A DNA stretch of 64,000 bases from positions 96,714 to 160,713 of the forward strand of contig NZ_LMFZ01000004.1 of assembly GCF_001427305.1 (NCBI RefSeq), given 5' to 3'. The stretch is from Duganella sp. Root1480D1 (lineage in GTDB: Bacteria; Pseudomonadota; Gammaproteobacteria; Burkholderiales; Burkholderiaceae_D). The stretch's first letter is position 1. Every line of letters begins with the position of its first letter. Positions 26,849-35,409 of the stretch are shown here, one piece after another. Below the pieces are notes generated by a model. That model did not search any database and had not been told where the DNA came from. It saw nothing but the letters and a program-made list of their open reading frames with translations. The position numbers and the translations under genes were made by a program.

Positions 26849-28378
26849 CTAGCGTTGGGACGAGCCGAAACGGCATAACTGGACTATCGTCCCCATGCAC
26901 ATCATCAGGAGTAGCTGGGCGGTGGGTTCATCCATCAGCGCGCGGTTATAAACCAGCATCATCAGGAACAGCAGCATGGCTGCGACGCAGGTATCGGCCA
27001 GCGCGAGCTGGGCCACGCTACCTTGTTTTCGGCGCACGTAGCGCCAGGCAGCTAGCAGGGAAAACAGTAGCATGGAGCCGTAAGCGAGAGCGCCCAATAG
27101 ACCCACATCCCACAGCAGAATCGCCAGCGCGGTGGCGTCCAGGTGCAGCGGCTGGTAGCGCTTGGCGACCTCCCCCGCGCCCAGCAAGCCGGACGGTTTG
27201 CTGGCGCCGGGCCCGTAACCCACCAGGCGGCGCGGCACGGTTGCCAGCGGATCATGCGTCCACAGCGCGAGCGATGCAGCGCGGCTGATTTCACCGGTAC
27301 GATAGTTGACGTTGTTCGGATCGAAGAAGTAGCCGCCGCCACGGTCCAGCTTCTCCGCCATATTATGTGCCGACTGCACCTTCTTGCCCCAGTACAGCGT
27401 TTCGTACACGGTATAAGTGGTGCCGACAAAGGCCGCCACCAGCACCGCGAATCCGATGAAGGCGCCGATGCTGCGCAGGATACGGCGCCGCAACACCCAG
27501 GCCAGCACCAGCGGCAGCCAGATGAAGGCAGCCTTCACTTCACCGAGCAGGATGATCGCAAAGCCGATCGCAAGGAAACACCACATCGCCTTGCCGGACA
27601 TCTGCCCTGCATTCCAACGCGCTGCGGCATACCCCATTGCCACGACCGTGAAGAACACCATGATGGCGCTATTGCCGCCAAAGCCCGGCGTGCCGCCAAA
27701 AGTGCCGACAATCGAATCGAAGGTGGTGGTCGTGGCAACAAAGAAGTGCTGGTACAGCACCACCGGCACCTGGATCAGCACGACCCAGAACATCATGCGC
27801 CAGCTAAGTTCCAGATGGTTCTCTTTCCAGCGGAACCAGTACAGGGCAAACAACACCGAGAACATCGGCAGCATGGCTTTGGCCGACGAAAAAATCTGCG
27901 TCTTGGGCACGCGGTTGAATACCAGGCTGATAACGAAGGCCGCCAGGAACAATAGCGCCGCCAGTTCGACGGTCCATCCATCGCCCTTGCGCATGTGCTG
28001 CTGCTCGCGCTTGTGCACCACCAGGTCGAGCAGCGCGCGGCAGAAAAACAGGATGGCCAGGCCGAAGGCAAGCCATGCGGCTGGCCTCAACTTCAGGAAA
28101 TAGACGGCAGATCCCTGCAACAGGAAGGTCAGCACGAACAGGCACCAGAACATGCCGTGCAGCGGCAGCACGAACAGCATCAGCACCGACAATACCGCCG
28201 TGCCGACGATTGCCACCAGCGGCGGCGAGTCCAGACCGCCCACCACCCCGACGAAAACCGCCAGCAGCAGGAAGGGGAACAGCAGCATCAGCGGCAGTCC
28301 GCGATTCGGGCGCACCAGCGCGTGCGGGCTGGCGCCGACGGCAGCAGCGGCAGTACGGTGGAACAATGGCATGCGCAT
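26849..28378 (-). CDS. O-antigen polymerase/ligase-like membrane protein (Wzy type)
   Basis: A 509-residue membrane protein with about 12 hydrophobic segments (first near 28-46; last near 465-490) and a large soluble loop (about 355-430) containing GGGYFFDPNNVNYRTGEIS and RRLVGYGPGASKPSG. This is the shape of Wzy polymerases and WaaL-type ligases; the loop arginines fit the family. It would join repeat units in the periplasm. The ATG at 28378 has a G-rich ribosome site and lies 10 bases after epsI. Further in-frame codons upstream are cysteine/arginine rich and are a shadow of epsI. Its place directly after xrtB-epsI is typical of exosortase B loci. Confidence 0.85.
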   Translation of the reverse strand: MRMPLFHRTAAAAVGASPHALVRPNRGLPLMLLFPFLLLAVFVGVVGGLDSPPLVAIVGTAVLSVLMLFVLPLHGMFWCLFVLTFLLQGSAVYFLKLRPAAWLAFGLAILFFCRALLDLVVHKREQQHMRKGDGWTVELAALLFLAAFVISLVFNRVPKTQIFSSAKAMLPMFSVLFALYWFRWKENHLELSWRMMFWVVLIQVPVVLYQHFFVATTTTFDSIVGTFGGTPGFGGNSAIMVFFTVVAMGYAAARWNAGQMSGKAMWCFLAIGFAIILLGEVKAAFIWLPLVLAWVLRRRILRSIGAFIGFAVLVAAFVGTTYTVYETLYWGKKVQSAHNMAEKLDRGGGYFFDPNNVNYRTGEISRAASLALWTHDPLATVPRRLVGYGPGASKPSGLLGAGEVAKRYQPLHLDATALAILLWDVGLLGALAYGSMLLFSLLAAWRYVRRKQGSVAQLALADTCVAAMLLFLMMLVYNRALMDEPTAQLLLMMCMGTIVQLCRFGSSQR

Positions 28379-28388
28379 CGTTCCCCCC

Positions 28389-29075
28389 CTACTCGCCGAA
28401 CACGCCGACCAGGCGCTCGCGCGCCGGCTTGTCCAGCGCCGCCAGCAGGGAACGCACGAACTGGTCATGCAGCGGGTAGGCCGCACCGGCCTCGCCGCTG
28501 ATGCTGGACACCCGCACCAGCATCCCATCCGGCACCGTGCCGCTCAAGCCATAGCGCAATTCCTGCAGGCGCTGGTCGACGCCGGGCATGGTCGCCTTGC
28601 GCCCGACCGTGATCCAGTAGGTGATCGGTTCCTGGCGCGCACCGGCAACGGCAAACAGCCGCTTCACCGGCAGCACGCCGAGGCCCGTATCGAGGCTGCT
28701 TTTCTGTCCGTCGCGCACGGTGAAGCCTTGCGCGGTGTAGCACACCTCCGGCTTGTGCACGCCCATATTGTCGCCCTGGTCGCCGCCATAGGCGATCGAC
28801 AGCATGATGCGCTCGCCATTGCGGTTGACATAGGTGCGGCCCAGCGTCTGGTTGTAGATTTTGTCCAGCTTGGCCTGGGTGGCGGGATCGACCTGGAGGG
28901 GAAGCACTCGCGTATCGACCTGCCACTCGCCGAATGTGCGCGGCACCATCTGCTCCAGGCTGAAGCGCCCGGCCGCATCGGCCATGCGCGCGGTCGGCGT
29001 CAGGGCCCGCGTCACCGCAGCGGAACACACCATCAGCACGCCCAGCACCACGCTCACCATCATTGATTTTTTCAT
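28389..29075 (-). CDS. epsI: EpsI, exosortase B-associated protein
   Basis: A 228-residue protein with one N-terminal membrane helix (about 4-23), then the EpsI/DUF3485 domain. Its markers are PRTFGEWQVDTRVL, YGGDQGDNMGVHKPEVCY (the conserved HxPExCY signature) and ITYWITVGRKA. EpsI always accompanies exosortase, as a separate gene or fused to it; its precise role in sorting or export is not known. The ATG at 29075 overlaps the exosortase stop by 4 bases (ATGA), so they are coupled. The protein would sit in the inner membrane with its domain in the periplasm. Confidence 0.93.
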   Translation of the reverse strand: MKKSMMVSVVLGVLMVCSAAVTRALTPTARMADAAGRFSLEQMVPRTFGEWQVDTRVLPLQVDPATQAKLDKIYNQTLGRTYVNRNGERIMLSIAYGGDQGDNMGVHKPEVCYTAQGFTVRDGQKSSLDTGLGVLPVKRLFAVAGARQEPITYWITVGRKATMPGVDQRLQELRYGLSGTVPDGMLVRVSSISGEAGAAYPLHDQFVRSLLAALDKPARERLVGVFGE

Positions 29076-29956
29076 GAATTCCGCCACCTGACGAACCATT
29101 GCAGGAAGGCGTCCACGCCGATAATCAGCAGCAGCGCCGTGATGAATAGCACCATGCCGGCAAAGCCGTGCAGGAAGCCCTGCCCCGCCGCGTCGCCGAG
29201 GTAATAGGTCACCAGCGACAGCGTGATCACGCGGATCACGTTGGCGGTGAAGGAGATCGGGATGATCAGCAAGGCCAGCGCCACGTTGCGGAAGGCCGAC
29301 GAATGCCGCACCACGTTCAGGTAAAACAGCCCGAGCGCTTCCAGCGTGAGCAGGGTTTGCAGGCCGGCGCAGGCGTCGGCCACCAGCAACTGGTACTGCC
29401 CCACCTGCAGGATTACCCCGCTGCGCGCAATCGGGTAGCCCGCCGCGTACAGCATATGCTCCGTGGCCCAGGACACCGCCATCTTCATCGGCATGGTCAG
29501 CATGCCGACCAATGGGCCGGGCAGCGGCACCATGAAGGCCATGAAGAAGAAGGCAAACCATTGCACGCGCAGCGCGCCATGGCCGCATTTGAGCATCAGC
29601 ACCGCGGCCAGCAGCAGGATGAAGGAGGCGATCTCGAATGCGATGATGCCTTGCGACCGGCCCAGGATATATGCCAGCAAGCCCATGCCCAGCACCGGCC
29701 AGCCCGCAGCGGACGGCTGGCCATCGGCGCGCGCCAGCATGGCCGGCCATTGCCGGTACATCAGCCACAGGGCCAGCAACAGGATGATCGGTCCATGGGC
29801 TTGTTCCTCGGTCGCCCACAAGCCGGTGAACAGGCGATAGAAAGTGGGCACGTACAGCACCAGCATGCCGACCAGCACGGGTGCCCAGTCGGGCAGCGCG
29901 TCGCGCAAGGCCGCACGCATCGCGGCTTGCGGGCGGATGGCCAGGCCCGGGTCCAC
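29072..29956 (-). CDS. xrtB: Exosortase B
   Basis: A 294-residue, eight-helix membrane transpeptidase-like protein (EpsH type). The catalytic residues of the exosortase/archaeosortase family are all present: Cys196 in VADACAGLQTLL, Arg242 in SFTANVIRVI and His263 in FLHGFAGM. It recognises PEP-CTERM signals, such as those of the proteins at 5.3 and 43.8 kb. I chose the GTG at 29956 because it has GGAG about 11 bases upstream and starts one base after the stop of epsG. Upstream codons in the same frame are an epsG shadow. An ATG 11 codons inside is also possible. Confidence 0.92.
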   Translation of the reverse strand: MDPGLAIRPQAAMRAALRDALPDWAPVLVGMLVLYVPTFYRLFTGLWATEEQAHGPIILLLALWLMYRQWPAMLARADGQPSAAGWPVLGMGLLAYILGRSQGIIAFEIASFILLLAAVLMLKCGHGALRVQWFAFFFMAFMVPLPGPLVGMLTMPMKMAVSWATEHMLYAAGYPIARSGVILQVGQYQLLVADACAGLQTLLTLEALGLFYLNVVRHSSAFRNVALALLIIPISFTANVIRVITLSLVTYYLGDAAGQGFLHGFAGMVLFITALLLIIGVDAFLQWFVRWRNS

Positions 29957-29957
29957 G

Positions 29958-30830
29958 TCAGAACTCCAGCAGCACGGAACCGACGACTTCAGCGCCGGCA
30001 TAGCGCACCTGTTCGCTGAGCGCCGCCACGTCGTACAGCGAAGTGGCGTTGCGGTGCACCACCAGCAGCACGCCATGGGCACGCGCCATCACCGGCAGCG
30101 AATCGTGGGCAGTCAGCACATCCGAGGTGTCGTACAGCACGACATCATGCAGCGCTTCGAGTTGTGCATTGAGGCCGGTGAAATCCTTGCGCGCCAGAAG
30201 TTCGGCCGGATTGGGCGGCAGCGTGCCGGCGCCCAGCACGGCCAGCGATTCGAACGCGTCGATGCGCGTCACCGCCCCCATCGTGGCGCGGCCGGCCAGC
30301 ATGTCGGACAGGCCGGTCTTGCCCTGCAGGTTGAAAATCTCATGCTGCGAAGGCTGGCGCAGGTTGGCGTCGACCAGCAAGGTGTTCTGCCCCAACTGTG
30401 AAAACACCACTGCCAGGTTGGCGGCAAACAGGCTGGTGCCCGAACCCGGCTCGACCCCGACAATCGCCAGCGACTTGTGGCCGCGCGCAAACCAGCGCAG
30501 CATCAACTGCCCGCGCACCGCACGCAGCATCTCGACCTGGCGGCTGAACGGATCGTAGGCCGCCACCAGGCGCGACGAGAAGTATTTCTCCCCGGACGGG
30601 ATATAGGGATAGTCGAACTGCCGCGCCAGCACCTGCTGGATGTCGGCAGCGCTGACCATGCCCAGCGCCTGCGCCGCTTCGCCGAAGCGGACCCCGGTCT
30701 CCTCCTGCATGCGCAGCACGGCATCGGTGTTCTCCGGCGTCAGCTTGCCGGCTTCCTGCAGCAAGGCGCCGATGGTCGCATCGCCCACGCCATGCGGCGA
30801 GGCGGGATTGAAATGCAATGGGCTGTTCAT
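29958..30830 (-). CDS. epsG: EpsG, chain-length tyrosine kinase-like ATPase
   Basis: A 290-residue cytoplasmic partner of EpsF. The N-terminal part (about 15-80) resembles a GspE/type II secretion N-domain helix bundle. The ATPase core follows: P-loop region GVEPGSGTSLFAANLAV (125-141), LLVDANLRQP (Walker A', 151-160) and VVLYDTSDV (Walker B). In the known BY-kinase family these phosphorylate C-terminal tyrosines and control polymer length. Two oddities: the P-loop has no lysine (GSGTS instead of GKS/T), and the C-terminus has no tyrosine cluster. EpsG homologues with GRS-like loops exist. The ATG at 30830 has an ideal GGAGG 5 bases upstream. Confidence 0.88.
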   Translation of the reverse strand: MNSPLHFNPASPHGVGDATIGALLQEAGKLTPENTDAVLRMQEETGVRFGEAAQALGMVSAADIQQVLARQFDYPYIPSGEKYFSSRLVAAYDPFSRQVEMLRAVRGQLMLRWFARGHKSLAIVGVEPGSGTSLFAANLAVVFSQLGQNTLLVDANLRQPSQHEIFNLQGKTGLSDMLAGRATMGAVTRIDAFESLAVLGAGTLPPNPAELLARKDFTGLNAQLEALHDVVLYDTSDVLTAHDSLPVMARAHGVLLVVHRNATSLYDVAALSEQVRYAGAEVVGSVLLEF

Positions 30831-30840
30831 CAGCACCTCC

Positions 30841-32247
30841 TCAGTTCAGCCGCAGCGTGCGCGGCGCATGCAGGTGCGGCAGGCCGAAGCGGCGCTGGCG
30901 CGGCGGATTCCAGTCGATCGTGGCCAGCACCGGAATGCGCACCACCTCGGCCAGGTCGGCTTCCGACCGCACGCGGCGATCGAACATTTCAGACAGCATG
31001 GCAATGCCGATGCCCAGCATGCCTCCCAGCAGCAGCGACAGGACGGTGTTCAGCACCACGCGCGGGCCGGCCGGCTCGATCGGCGGCACGGCCGGATTCA
31101 GCACCGACACGTCGGACTGGTCGTTGCCGCCCTCGATGCGGGTCTGCGACGAACGCTGCGAAGCATTGTCGAAGGCGCGCTGGGCGCTCTCGACATCCTT
31201 GTTCAGCACATTCATTTCATCGCGCTGGCGATTCAGCTGCAGCACCTTGGTCTTCTGGTCGGCCAAGGCCGCGCGCAAGGCCGCTTCGCGCTGGGCAAAT
31301 ACATTGGCGTTGTTGCTGACCGAGGAAGTAACCAGGGCGGTCTGCTCGTTCAGGCCGGCCCGCAGGCGCGCCACTTCAGCCGCGGCGCTCTGGTATTGCG
31401 GGTGGTTGCGGCCCAGGCGCTGGCCCATTTCGGCCAGCTTGGATTCCTGCTGCGACAGGTTGACGCGCAGGTTCTGCACCACCGGGCTGGCCGTCACGTC
31501 CGGCGAGGCGCTGCCGGAGCCGCGCGCCACTGCCTGCCGCGAGTTGGCTTCCATGGCCTGCGACTGCGCCGCCACCAGCTGCGCCGACAGGTCGTTCAGC
31601 CGCATCGACTCCACATCAAGCCGGTTGTCGACACTGACGATGCCATGCTCCTGCTGGTACTTGGACAGCTTGGACTGGGCCACCTCCAAGTTATCGCGCA
31701 GCACTTTCAACTGGGAGTTGAAATAGTTGGTGGCCTTCTTCATCGGTTCCACCTTGAGCTGCACATTGATCTTCTGGTATTCGTCGGCAAAGGCATTCGC
31801 CACCGCCGCCGCGAACTGCGGGTCGGAAGCCTTGAACGTCACGTTCAGCACCGAGCTTTCCTTGGCAGGAACGATGTCCAGCTTCCTTTGCAGCAGGTCG
31901 GCCAGCCAGTCGCGCACGGTGCCCTTGCCGCCGGTCGACTCATTGAATTGGGCAATCACAGCCGGACTTTCGGCCAGCTTGAGCTGGTCCACTACGCGCA
32001 GCGCGACATTCTTGCTGCTGATGATGTCGATCTGCGTTGCCATATAGCCGGGCATGAGCTGGCCCGGCAAGGCCATGCCGGTCAACGGGTCGACGCCCTT
32101 GTAATTCATCACCAGCGAACTGGTCGCCTCATACGTCTTGGGCAGCAGCAGGCTGACTACGAGGGTGGCGGCCACCGTGACCAGCAAGGTCAGCAGCACG
32201 ATCTTCTTGCGCGCCTGGAGGATCAGCAGGAACTGGGCGAAATTCAT
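30841..32247 (-). CDS. epsF: EpsF, Wzz-type chain-length determinant
   Basis: A 468-residue inner-membrane protein with a helix near residues 14-34, a long periplasmic coiled-coil region (about 170-390, including the Q-rich LRVNLSQQESKLAEMGQRLG) and a second helix near 405-430 (NTVLSLLLGGMLGIGIAML). This is the polysaccharide co-polymerase (Wzz/EpsF) form that sets polymer length and connects the polymerase to the outer membrane exporter. It works with EpsG, whose gene follows after 10 bases. AAGGAGG precedes the ATG. Confidence 0.93.
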   Translation of the reverse strand: MNFAQFLLILQARKKIVLLTLLVTVAATLVVSLLLPKTYEATSSLVMNYKGVDPLTGMALPGQLMPGYMATQIDIISSKNVALRVVDQLKLAESPAVIAQFNESTGGKGTVRDWLADLLQRKLDIVPAKESSVLNVTFKASDPQFAAAVANAFADEYQKINVQLKVEPMKKATNYFNSQLKVLRDNLEVAQSKLSKYQQEHGIVSVDNRLDVESMRLNDLSAQLVAAQSQAMEANSRQAVARGSGSASPDVTASPVVQNLRVNLSQQESKLAEMGQRLGRNHPQYQSAAAEVARLRAGLNEQTALVTSSVSNNANVFAQREAALRAALADQKTKVLQLNRQRDEMNVLNKDVESAQRAFDNASQRSSQTRIEGGNDQSDVSVLNPAVPPIEPAGPRVVLNTVLSLLLGGMLGIGIAMLSEMFDRRVRSEADLAEVVRIPVLATIDWNPPRQRRFGLPHLHAPRTLRLN

Positions 32248-32256
32248 AAATCCTCC

Positions 32257-33048
32257 TTAGAACCAGCTTTCCTTGATGAAGATGACGTCGTCGGTCTGCA
32301 CCACGTCTTCGTTCTTGGCGGCGATCACCTGCAGCGAGCCGTCGCCAGCGCGGCGCTTGATCTTGATGCCGCTCTCGGTGCCGCGCGGGGTCAGCCCGCC
32401 GCCGACCGCCAGCGCCTGACTGACCGTCATGGTGCGCTCCAGCCGGAAGGAGCCCGGGCGCTGCACTTCGCCATAAATGTAGAAGCGCGGCGAACGTTCG
32501 GCATAGATCACATCGTTGGGGCCCAGTTCGATTTCCTTGTCCAGCGCCCCATTGCGCACCATGTCGACCACGTCGATCACGGTCTTGGTGGTCTTGCCAT
32601 CGCGGGTACGCACCACGCTCACCGTATCGCCGCCATCGGCATTGAAGCCCCCCGCCTGCGCCAGCATGTCCATCACGCCACGCTTGCCGCCATCGAGCGG
32701 ATAGCGCCCGGGGCGGTTCACCATGCCCAGCACCGATACCTGTGCGCTCTGGATCTGCGACACGATGATGCTGACCTGGGCCGTTTTCAGGTAACCCTTC
32801 TTGACCAGCTGCTCGCCGATCGCACGCTCGGCCTGCTGCACCGTCATCCCGCTCACCTTGACTTCCCCCAGCAAAGGGAAAGTGATCTTGCCCGATTCGC
32901 TGACCCGGGTTTCGGTCGCCATGTCCGGGTTGCCGAACACGGAAGCCTTGATCACGTCGCCCGCGCCCAGGGTCAGGTCGGCCGCCTGTGCCATGCCTGC
33001 GCCCAGTACCAGGGCCATCGCCAACATCCACATCAGTAGTCGTTTCAT
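32257..33048 (-). CDS. epsE: EpsE, Wza-type polysaccharide export protein
   Basis: A 263-residue periplasmic/outer membrane export protein with a signal peptide (about 1-22, ending AQA) but no lipobox cysteine. The Poly_export domain follows (LTLGAGDVIKASVFGNPDMA and ESGKITFPLLGEVKV), then two SLBB beta-grasp domains (SVLGMVNRPGRYPLDGG, and FYIYGEVQRPGSFRLE). It forms the outer channel for the polymer. The end is KESWF, in the usual place for family members without the Wza C-terminal helix. GGAG lies 9 bases before the ATG. It is 9 bases upstream of epsF. Confidence 0.93.
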   Translation of the reverse strand: MKRLLMWMLAMALVLGAGMAQAADLTLGAGDVIKASVFGNPDMATETRVSESGKITFPLLGEVKVSGMTVQQAERAIGEQLVKKGYLKTAQVSIIVSQIQSAQVSVLGMVNRPGRYPLDGGKRGVMDMLAQAGGFNADGGDTVSVVRTRDGKTTKTVIDVVDMVRNGALDKEIELGPNDVIYAERSPRFYIYGEVQRPGSFRLERTMTVSQALAVGGGLTPRGTESGIKIKRRAGDGSLQVIAAKNEDVVQTDDVIFIKESWF

Positions 33049-33069
33049 GATTGCTCCTCGATCTCTGTT

Positions 33070-33951
33070 TTATTTCAGGCCAGCCACGCCGCGTTCCAGG
33101 GCAGTGGCCGGGGCGCCCGCATCCGCTACCGGCGAGGGCTGGTTGATATAGGCAATCTTGGCGCTGGCGCGCAGGCGCTTGACTTCCTCCTCCGCCGCTT
33201 CCTTGCCCTTCTTGGCAACCAGATATTGCTCGATCTGTGGCCGCGCCGCATCCAGTTCCACTGGCGAAGAACGGATATCGGCAATGGTGACCAGCATGCT
33301 GCGCTCGCCCTCGCGCACGATGAAGAGCTGGCCTTTCGCCAGCGCCAGCAGCTTGGCCGACAGTTCAGGCGGCAGCTCCGAGCCGCTGCGGCTCAGCTGG
33401 GCCTTCTGGTACTTGACCTTGTGCTGGTCGAGCCAGGCCGCCACATCGTCGAGCGAACGGGTTTTATCCATCACCGCTTTCAGCTCATCGGTCACCTCGC
33501 GCGTCGGCAGGACGATTTCACGCATGTCGAAATGCTTGCGTTGCGCGAAGAATTGCGGGTTTTGGCTGTAGTAAGCTTCCACGTCTGCCGCGCTCGGCTT
33601 GGCCGGCGTGCCGAGGCGCTTCTGCATATAGGCTTGCGCCAGGATTACAGAGCGTGCCCTTTCGATCGCCTGCACCACGCGCGGGTCGCGGTCGACTTTC
33701 TCTTTCGCCGCTTCGCCAATCAGCAACTGGCGGTCGATCAACGCTTCCAGCGCCTGCTTGCGCGCGGCTTCCTGTTGCGTGGCTGGCGCGTTGCTGCGCG
33801 ACAGTTCGTCGTTCAACTGCATCACGGTGATTTCCTCACCGTTGACGTTGGCCAACGCCTGGCCCGGTTTCTGTTCCGCCTTGCTGCTGCAGGCGGAAAC
33901 CAGAACAACCAGCATGCCCGCGAAAGCCATATTCGGGTTGATGTGCTTCAA
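33070..33951 (-). CDS. epsD: EpsD-type peptidyl-prolyl isomerase lipoprotein
   Basis: A 293-residue SurA/parvulin-like protein of the EpsD family. The N-terminal region has a lipobox ending VLVSAC with the lipidated cysteine at residue 21. A SurA-N-like helical domain follows (about 35-135) and a PpiC-like region (about 140-245) with FFAQRKHFDMREIVLPTR. It presumably helps outer membrane components such as EpsE or EpsL to fold. I chose a TTG start at 33951 because GGGAGG lies exactly 5 bases upstream and it gives a compact signal peptide. The first ATG is seven codons later and has no ribosome site. It starts 60 bases after the sugar transferase gene. Confidence 0.85.
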   Translation of the reverse strand: MKHINPNMAFAGMLVVLVSACSSKAEQKPGQALANVNGEEITVMQLNDELSRSNAPATQQEAARKQALEALIDRQLLIGEAAKEKVDRDPRVVQAIERARSVILAQAYMQKRLGTPAKPSAADVEAYYSQNPQFFAQRKHFDMREIVLPTREVTDELKAVMDKTRSLDDVAAWLDQHKVKYQKAQLSRSGSELPPELSAKLLALAKGQLFIVREGERSMLVTIADIRSSPVELDAARPQIEQYLVAKKGKEAAEEEVKRLRASAKIAYINQPSPVADAGAPATALERGVAGLK

Positions 33952-34011
33952 AATATCCTCCCTCGACTGTTGCAACTCATTCTAATAGCGCGACGAGCGC
34001 GCACGATTGAT

Positions 34012-35394
34012 TCAGTACGCGTTTTGCCGGTTCAGCACCACCTTGACTGTCCGCAAGATAATCCACAGGTCGAGCCACAGCGACCAGTGGCGCAGGTAGT
34101 CCAGGTCATAGCGGATACGCGCCTCCATCTTTTCCAGGGTCTCCGTTTCACCTCGCAGGCCGTTGACCTGGGCCCAGCCGGTAATGCCCGGCTTGACCTT
34201 GTGGCGCAACATATAGCCTTTGATGAGCTTGCGGTATTGTTCGTTGTGGGCAACAGCATGCGGGCGCGGCCCGACAATGCTCATTGATCCTTGCAGCACA
34301 TTGATAAACTGCGGCAATTCATCCAGCGAGGTGCGGCGCAGGAAGGCGCCGATCTTCGTAATGCGCGCATCGTGGGCCGTGGCCTGGCGCACCACAGGAC
34401 CATCTTCGGTCACGCGCATCGAGCGGAACTTGTAGACGATGATTTCCTCGCCATACAAGCCGTAGCGGCGCTGGCGGAAAATCACCGGGCCCGGTGAGCT
34501 GACCCACACGGCCAGCGCAATCACCAGCATCAGCGGCGCCAGCGCCATCAGGATCGCGCTGCCGATGATGACGTCGCTGGCGCGCTTGACGATGCCGTCG
34601 AAGCCGACAAACGGCGTTTCGCAAATGGCCACCACCGGCATGCCGCCCACGCTGTCGAAGCGCGCCTGCATCAGGTCGAACACATAAATATCGGGCAGGA
34701 AATACACCGAGGCCGTGGTGTCCTGCAATTCGTCGAGCAACTTGCGGATGCGGGGCTGGGCCGAGATCGGCTGGCTGATGAAAATCATCTTGATGTGGTT
34801 GTCGCGCACGAAGCCGGCCACCTCGCCCATATTGCCCAGCACTGGGTGCGACAAGCCTGACTTGCGGCGGTCGGCAGTGCGGTCGTCAAAGAAGCCGCGC
34901 ACGCTGAGGAACAGGTTGGGCATGCGCTCCACGGTGCCCGCAAACTTGGTTCCCACCTCGTTGGCACCGACGATGACGACCGAGCGCACTTCGCTTTCCT
35001 TGGCCGGGTCGGTGCCGACATGGCGCGCCGCCAGATGGCTCATGAGCAACGCAAAGGGCGTGGCGAGGAACCAGCTGAACACCACCGCTTCGTCATAGTG
35101 GTAAGCCAGGCCGCTGACATTGCCGAGAAATACCAGGATCACGGCGGTAACGATCCAGCCCATGAAGATATCGCGGGCATAGGCCGTGATGCGGCCGCTG
35201 CGCCAGGTGCGGTACGGATCGACGTGCTGGTACACCGCCGACGAAATGAAGAAGGCCAACACCATCAGCACCAGCGAATACCCGGTAAACGGCTCCCCAT
35301 ACACCATCGAAGTGGCGTACAGCATCCCCATGATGATCAGCGGATCGAGTACACGCTGAAAAAAGGAGACCAAGGGAATATCGTTTACCGTCAT
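34012..35394 (-). CDS. Undecaprenyl-phosphate glucose/galactose-1-P transferase
   Basis: A 460-residue polyisoprenyl-phosphate hexose-1-phosphate transferase of the WbaP/EpsB type. It has four N-terminal helices (about 15-130), a CoA-binding-like domain (about 135-250) with VVIVGANEVGTKF, another helix near 275-300, and the catalytic bacterial sugar transferase domain (305-460). That domain has KRASDVIIGSAILM, FRQRRYGLYGEEIIVYKFRS, RRTSLDELPQF and VGPRPHAVAHNEQYR. It starts the repeat by moving a sugar phosphate onto undecaprenyl phosphate in the inner membrane. EpsB of this type usually uses UDP-glucose. AAGGAGC precedes the ATG. Confidence 0.93.
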   Translation of the reverse strand: MTVNDIPLVSFFQRVLDPLIIMGMLYATSMVYGEPFTGYSLVLMVLAFFISSAVYQHVDPYRTWRSGRITAYARDIFMGWIVTAVILVFLGNVSGLAYHYDEAVVFSWFLATPFALLMSHLAARHVGTDPAKESEVRSVVIVGANEVGTKFAGTVERMPNLFLSVRGFFDDRTADRRKSGLSHPVLGNMGEVAGFVRDNHIKMIFISQPISAQPRIRKLLDELQDTTASVYFLPDIYVFDLMQARFDSVGGMPVVAICETPFVGFDGIVKRASDVIIGSAILMALAPLMLVIALAVWVSSPGPVIFRQRRYGLYGEEIIVYKFRSMRVTEDGPVVRQATAHDARITKIGAFLRRTSLDELPQFINVLQGSMSIVGPRPHAVAHNEQYRKLIKGYMLRHKVKPGITGWAQVNGLRGETETLEKMEARIRYDLDYLRHWSLWLDLWIILRTVKVVLNRQNAY

Positions 35395-35409
35395 CGTCGC
35401 TCCTTGTCA

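Noticed and set aside
28379..28528. A 50-residue extension of the Wzy-like protein
   Set aside because: Cys/Arg-rich shadow of epsI. The ATG at 28,378 starts the first membrane domain and has a G-rich ribosome site.
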